Shown here in pieces: positions 61,115-64,000 of a stretch of 64,000 bases of DNA. The DNA comes from Tritrichomonas musculus (lineage: Eukaryota; Parabasalia; Tritrichomonadida; Tritrichomonadidae), in NCBI GenBank assembly GCA_039105265.1, contig JAPFFF010000043.1, positions 62,001 through 126,000 on the forward strand. The letters run 5' to 3'. Made by a program: the position numbers and the translations under genes. The notes under the pieces were generated by a model, which saw nothing but the letters and a program-made list of their open reading frames with translations, did not search any database and was not told the DNA's origin. Position 1 is the first letter of the stretch. Every line of letters begins with the position of its first letter.

Positions 61115-62380
61115 TTAACCTCTGAATCTAGTTGGAATCATTATGAATGCATGAGAATCATTACTCATCACCAGTTTTTCGATAAAATTTCCTTCTGTCA
61201 TATCATCAATTTCAATTATTTGAAGCTTTTTGCATTCACAAAAAGTATATTTATAATCGTTTTCACGGTTTGGTCTAAATACAATACTTCTAAGATAAGA
61301 ACAATCAAAAGATCTATTATCTATTATTTGAAGTTTTGAATCTTGTGGAATATCAAGATACTTGATAGTGCAAAATTGAAAAGCTTGTAAACAAATTTTG
61401 GTTATACTAGATGGTATCGAAAGTCTTTCTATTGAACTATTATAAAAGGTGCATTCTTTAATTTCCTGTAGTTTTGAATCTGCAGGTATTTCAACTCGCT
61501 TCAAGCACAAACATCCTAGAAATGCACCTTCATCTATTTGTGAAACGATTGGTGGAATATAAATATTATTTATTTTAGTTCCTGCAAACGCAAAAGAAGC
61601 GATTTTTTTAATGAATGGTGGAATAATAACCTTTTTAGCATTTCTATTAACAAAAACTAAAATATCATATTCATCGCTTTCAACATTTGATTTTCCTATG
61701 ACAATATTGTTATCTTCTTCATAATTTTTATATATTTGATTCTTTGGATCTATTGTCAATTTCGTTATTTTTGGGGTAGCAAAATTCCAGCTTTCTTTCA
61801 ATTCCGAAACTTTTGATGGAATTTTAAGGCTTCTTATTTTAGTGTTTGAAAATACATATCGATCAATTGTTTTAAGTTCTGAATCAGAAGATATTTCAAA
61901 TTGTTCAAGTTCAGCACAGTTATCAAAAGTATATTGAGAAATTATTTTGACATGTTGAGGAATAAAAATACTTTCAATGCCTGAATATTGAAATGCTGCA
62001 TAACCAATGAATTCAAGTTCTGAATCTTTTGATATAGTAACATGTTTAAGTGATTTGCAAGCATTAAATGCTTGGCTACCTATTGTTTTGACATGACGTG
62101 GAATTGAAATAGATTTAATTTTTGAGTAATAAAAAGCTTGGTCTTCTATGATTTCAATTTCAGAATTAGCATCAAATTCTATTGTTTCCATTTTATATGA
62201 GCATGCAAATGATCTTTTTAATAAACCAGTTACTTTGTATTCTTGGCTTCCATTTTTGATTGAATAAGGAATAAAAACATTCTTGTCTGCATTTTGCGCA
62301 TCAAACACGGCAGCTGTTTTATCATTTTCATTTAAAACATAAATGATATCATCTTGCTTGACTTTTATATCAGTATTCAT
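61115..62380 (-). CDS. BspA-like leucine-rich-repeat protein, 421 aa
   Basis: LRR_5 (BspA-like) repeats from about residue 50 to the end, pattern IPxxVKxIGxxAFxxCxxL (for example SIPRHVKTIGSQAFNACKSL). Around 14 units, one interrupted by an Asn/Glu-rich island (about 205-245). The N-terminus, DIKVKQDDIIYVLNENDKTA, is a capping strand seen in many trichomonad BspA-like proteins. There is no signal peptide or membrane anchor, so it belongs to the subset without an obvious route to the surface. The stop at 61,115 is followed by AT-rich sequence. The start ATG at 62,380 follows a long T-tract. Confidence 0.9.
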   Translation of the reverse strand: MNTDIKVKQDDIIYVLNENDKTAAVFDAQNADKNVFIPYSIKNGSQEYKVTGLLKRSFACSYKMETIEFDANSEIEIIEDQAFYYSKIKSISIPRHVKTIGSQAFNACKSLKHVTISKDSELEFIGYAAFQYSGIESIFIPQHVKIISQYTFDNCAELEQFEISSDSELKTIDRYVFSNTKIRSLKIPSKVSELKESWNFATPKITKLTIDPKNQIYKNYEEDNNIVIGKSNVESDEYDILVFVNRNAKKVIIPPFIKKIASFAFAGTKINNIYIPPIVSQIDEGAFLGCLCLKRVEIPADSKLQEIKECTFYNSSIERLSIPSSITKICLQAFQFCTIKYLDIPQDSKLQIIDNRSFDCSYLRSIVFRPNRENDYKYTFCECKKLQIIEIDDMTEGNFIEKLVMSNDSHAFIMIPTRFRG

Positions 62381-62703
62381 TTTAAAAAAAAAAAAAAATA
62401 AAAAAATCTGCCCAACTTTAAAGGTCGGCTTTTTATATTGAACTAAGAAAAAAAAAGAGCTCTCACAAATATATAAATCTATAAAAATATGACATGAATT
62501 TAATATTTGCGTTAAATATTATTCATAATCTCAATATAATTAATTATACATACATTGATTTTGGTTGGATTTTGCTTCATTATAATTATTTTGAACATAT
62601 TGCTAAATAATTTTGATTGATATTACTTTATATTTGTTTTGGTAAAAGTATATGCTTTTATTCATTCCGACTTCTATTGACTTTAATATTTCCTTTTTTT
62701 ATT

Positions 62704-62718
62704 TCACATTTCATATTA
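62704..62718 (+). promoter_or_regulatory. Candidate initiator of the GH95 gene
   Basis: TCACATTTCATATTA, 36 bases before the ATG at 62,754, matches the double TCA-Y-W / TCATTA style of trichomonad initiators. Confidence 0.5.
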
Positions 62719-62753
62719 CAACTTTCAATATTGATATCCCCTTTATTCTAGAA

Positions 62754-64000
62754 ATGATCAAATTGATTATTTCTTCTTTAGTTATTATGATTTTATGCAT
62801 TGTTAAAAATATATGTTTCAACTTATTTTCTGTTAAACCAAACTTTGATATTAAATTTTATTGGTTACCTCGGACAGCAAAAAATTTAATTATGTGGTAT
62901 AACAAACCATCATCTCAAATTCCTCTAAAAAATATTACAAACATGAGATTTTATTTTAATTTGACAAAAGATAATTTAATTTGGCAACAAAATACACTTC
63001 CAATTGGGAATGGATATCTTGGAGCCAATATATTTGGAGAGATAATAACAGAACGTGTATCATTCAATGAAAAAAGTTTATGGTCTGGTGGACCATGCCA
63101 TAAAAGGCCAAAATACAATGGTGGCAATTTACTCGAGATTGGGCGAAAAGGGAAACTTGTCAAAGAGATTCAGCAGTATTTTAAAGAAGGAGATAATGAA
63201 AAAGCTAAAGAAAAATGTATAACATTGACTGGTGATACTGACAGGAAAGCTTTTGGCACATATCAATCATTCGGGGAGTTTCAATTCCACTTTTTGAATA
63301 CAAAAGAAGAGCGAGTTTTTAATTATATGCGTTACTTAGATCTTGATAATTCTTTGTCATATGTTAAGTATGATTATTCTCAAGAAGATGGTGAAATATC
63401 TACCATTCAAAGAGAGTATTTTGCGTCTTATCCAGACAATGTTATTTGTATCAAATTCAGCCAAGAATCAAAAACATCAAAAATGACAATTGAAAGTCAA
63501 TTTATTTCATCACATGAATCAAAAAATATTGTTGATGATGATGAAATTACAAACGAAGGTCAACTTGAAGACAATGAAATGAAATTCAATGGTAAAATGA
63601 AAGTCATTTCAAAAGATGGAAAAATTCAAAAGAAAGAGAATTCATTGTTAATTAAAGATGCAACAGAAGTGGTTTTCATCATTACTGCAGCAACAGACTA
63701 TAAGAACTCTTATCCAAGATACCGAACAGGTGAAACCGGTGAAGAATTAAATTCACGAGTTCAAAAAGTCATTGACAAAGCAGTTGAAAAAGGCTATGAA
63801 AAAATCAAAGAAGATCATTTGAATGATTATCAGAAAATTTTCAAAAGAGTTGAAATTGACATTGATCAAAAACAGGCACCATTACCTACCAATGAATTAC
63901 TAGAAGCATATAAACACAATAATTACAATGATGAATGTCATAACAAGCAATTTCGTTATTTGGAAATTCTTCTTTTTCAATATGGAAGATACTTGGATAT
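62754..64000 (+). CDS. GH95 family alpha-L-fucosidase, N-terminal part (runs off the window)
   Basis: Predicted to remove fucose from host glycans. A hydrophobic leader (MIKLIISSLVIMILCIVKNI) marks a secreted or anchored protein. The GH95 N-terminal beta domain is clear: LIWQQNTLPIGNGYLGANIF, then SFNEKSLWSGGPC, GTYQSFGEFQFHF, and YVKYDYSQEDGEISTIQREY with YFASYPDNVICIKFS. The linker to the catalytic alpha-barrel begins near the window end (LNDYQKIFKRVEIDID). About 415 residues are visible of a family that is usually 750-800 aa, so the catalytic residues lie beyond 64,000. No interruption is seen. Together with the M60 peptidase it suggests attack on mucin-type glycoproteins. Confidence 0.9.
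   Translation, partial: MIKLIISSLVIMILCIVKNICFNLFSVKPNFDIKFYWLPRTAKNLIMWYNKPSSQIPLKNITNMRFYFNLTKDNLIWQQNTLPIGNGYLGANIFGEIITERVSFNEKSLWSGGPCHKRPKYNGGNLLEIGRKGKLVKEIQQYFKEGDNEKAKEKCITLTGDTDRKAFGTYQSFGEFQFHFLNTKEERVFNYMRYLDLDNSLSYVKYDYSQEDGEISTIQREYFASYPDNVICIKFSQESKTSKMTIESQFISSHESKNIVDDDEITNEGQLEDNEMKFNGKMKVISKDGKIQKKENSLLIKDATEVVFIITAATDYKNSYPRYRTGETGEELNSRVQKVIDKAVEKGYEKIKEDHLNDYQKIFKRVEIDIDQKQAPLPTNELLEAYKHNNYNDECHNKQFRYLEILLFQYGRYLD

Overview
The window comes from the nuclear genome of a parabasalid protist (Trichomonas / Tritrichomonas type). The evidence is its gene families: DUF3447/ankyrin proteins, BspA-like LRR_5 proteins, a BTB plus F5/8C protein, a membrane-anchored M60 metallopeptidase, and TCA-Y-W initiator motifs just upstream of several ATGs. 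Host DNA is very AT-rich, and the genes appear intronless. I name no species.

Layout. 1-15,243: the right-hand part of a Maverick/Polinton (virus-like DNA element), visibly richer in G+C than the rest. It carries a protein-primed family B polymerase (broken), a 2,248-aa repeat-built structural-type protein, a possible minor capsid protein and several small proteins. Its right end cuts into a host ankyrin gene (15,247-16,374). 16,375-26,737: an AT-rich stretch with two TA-flanked MITEs, a large secreted M60/PA14/F5-8C metallopeptidase gene (19,145-22,903, minus), a near-perfect 460-bp inverted repeat, a tRNA-Val and further small elements. 26,738-32,292: a fragmented BTB-like/ankyrin gene, a DUF3447 gene and a BspA-like LRR gene. 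32,600-36,590: a patchwork of non-autonomous hAT-type elements, one with another element nested in it, plus a tRNA-Arg. 36,647-37,954: a serine/glutamine-repeat surface protein. 38,000-43,430: more MITEs, including an hAT MITE inside a mariner-type MITE, and a DC1/ZZ-type zinc-finger gene. 43,877-46,378: a membrane-anchored ecto-5'-nucleotidase. 47,640-47,990: an ankyrin relic. 48,938-54,472: a Cys-rich surface protein with about thirteen 94-aa repeats. 54,706-54,852: a Rab GTPase relic. 55,226-56,095: an NT-C2-like protein. 57,186-58,010: a decayed unknown gene beside a MITE. 59,103-60,449: a BTB/F5-8C protein. 61,115-62,380: a second BspA-like LRR protein. 62,754-64,000: the 5' part of a GH95 alpha-L-fucosidase.

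Taken together, the intact host genes point to the cell surface and the host interface: glycoprotein and mucin attack (M60, GH95), nucleotide salvage (5'-nucleotidase) and adhesin-like repeat proteins. Three of them end in a single C-terminal membrane anchor, and the M60 protein and the 94-aa-repeat protein share almost the same anchor module. Between the genes, about ten small DNA transposon derivatives can be delimited by inverted ends and matching target-site duplications. The most unusual items are the gene-boundary motif and regulatory-looking repeats of the Polinton, its internally duplicated giant protein, the density and nesting of MITEs, the 460-bp inverted repeat and the homogenised 282-bp repeat array. 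All calls come from reading the sequence; no database search was made.
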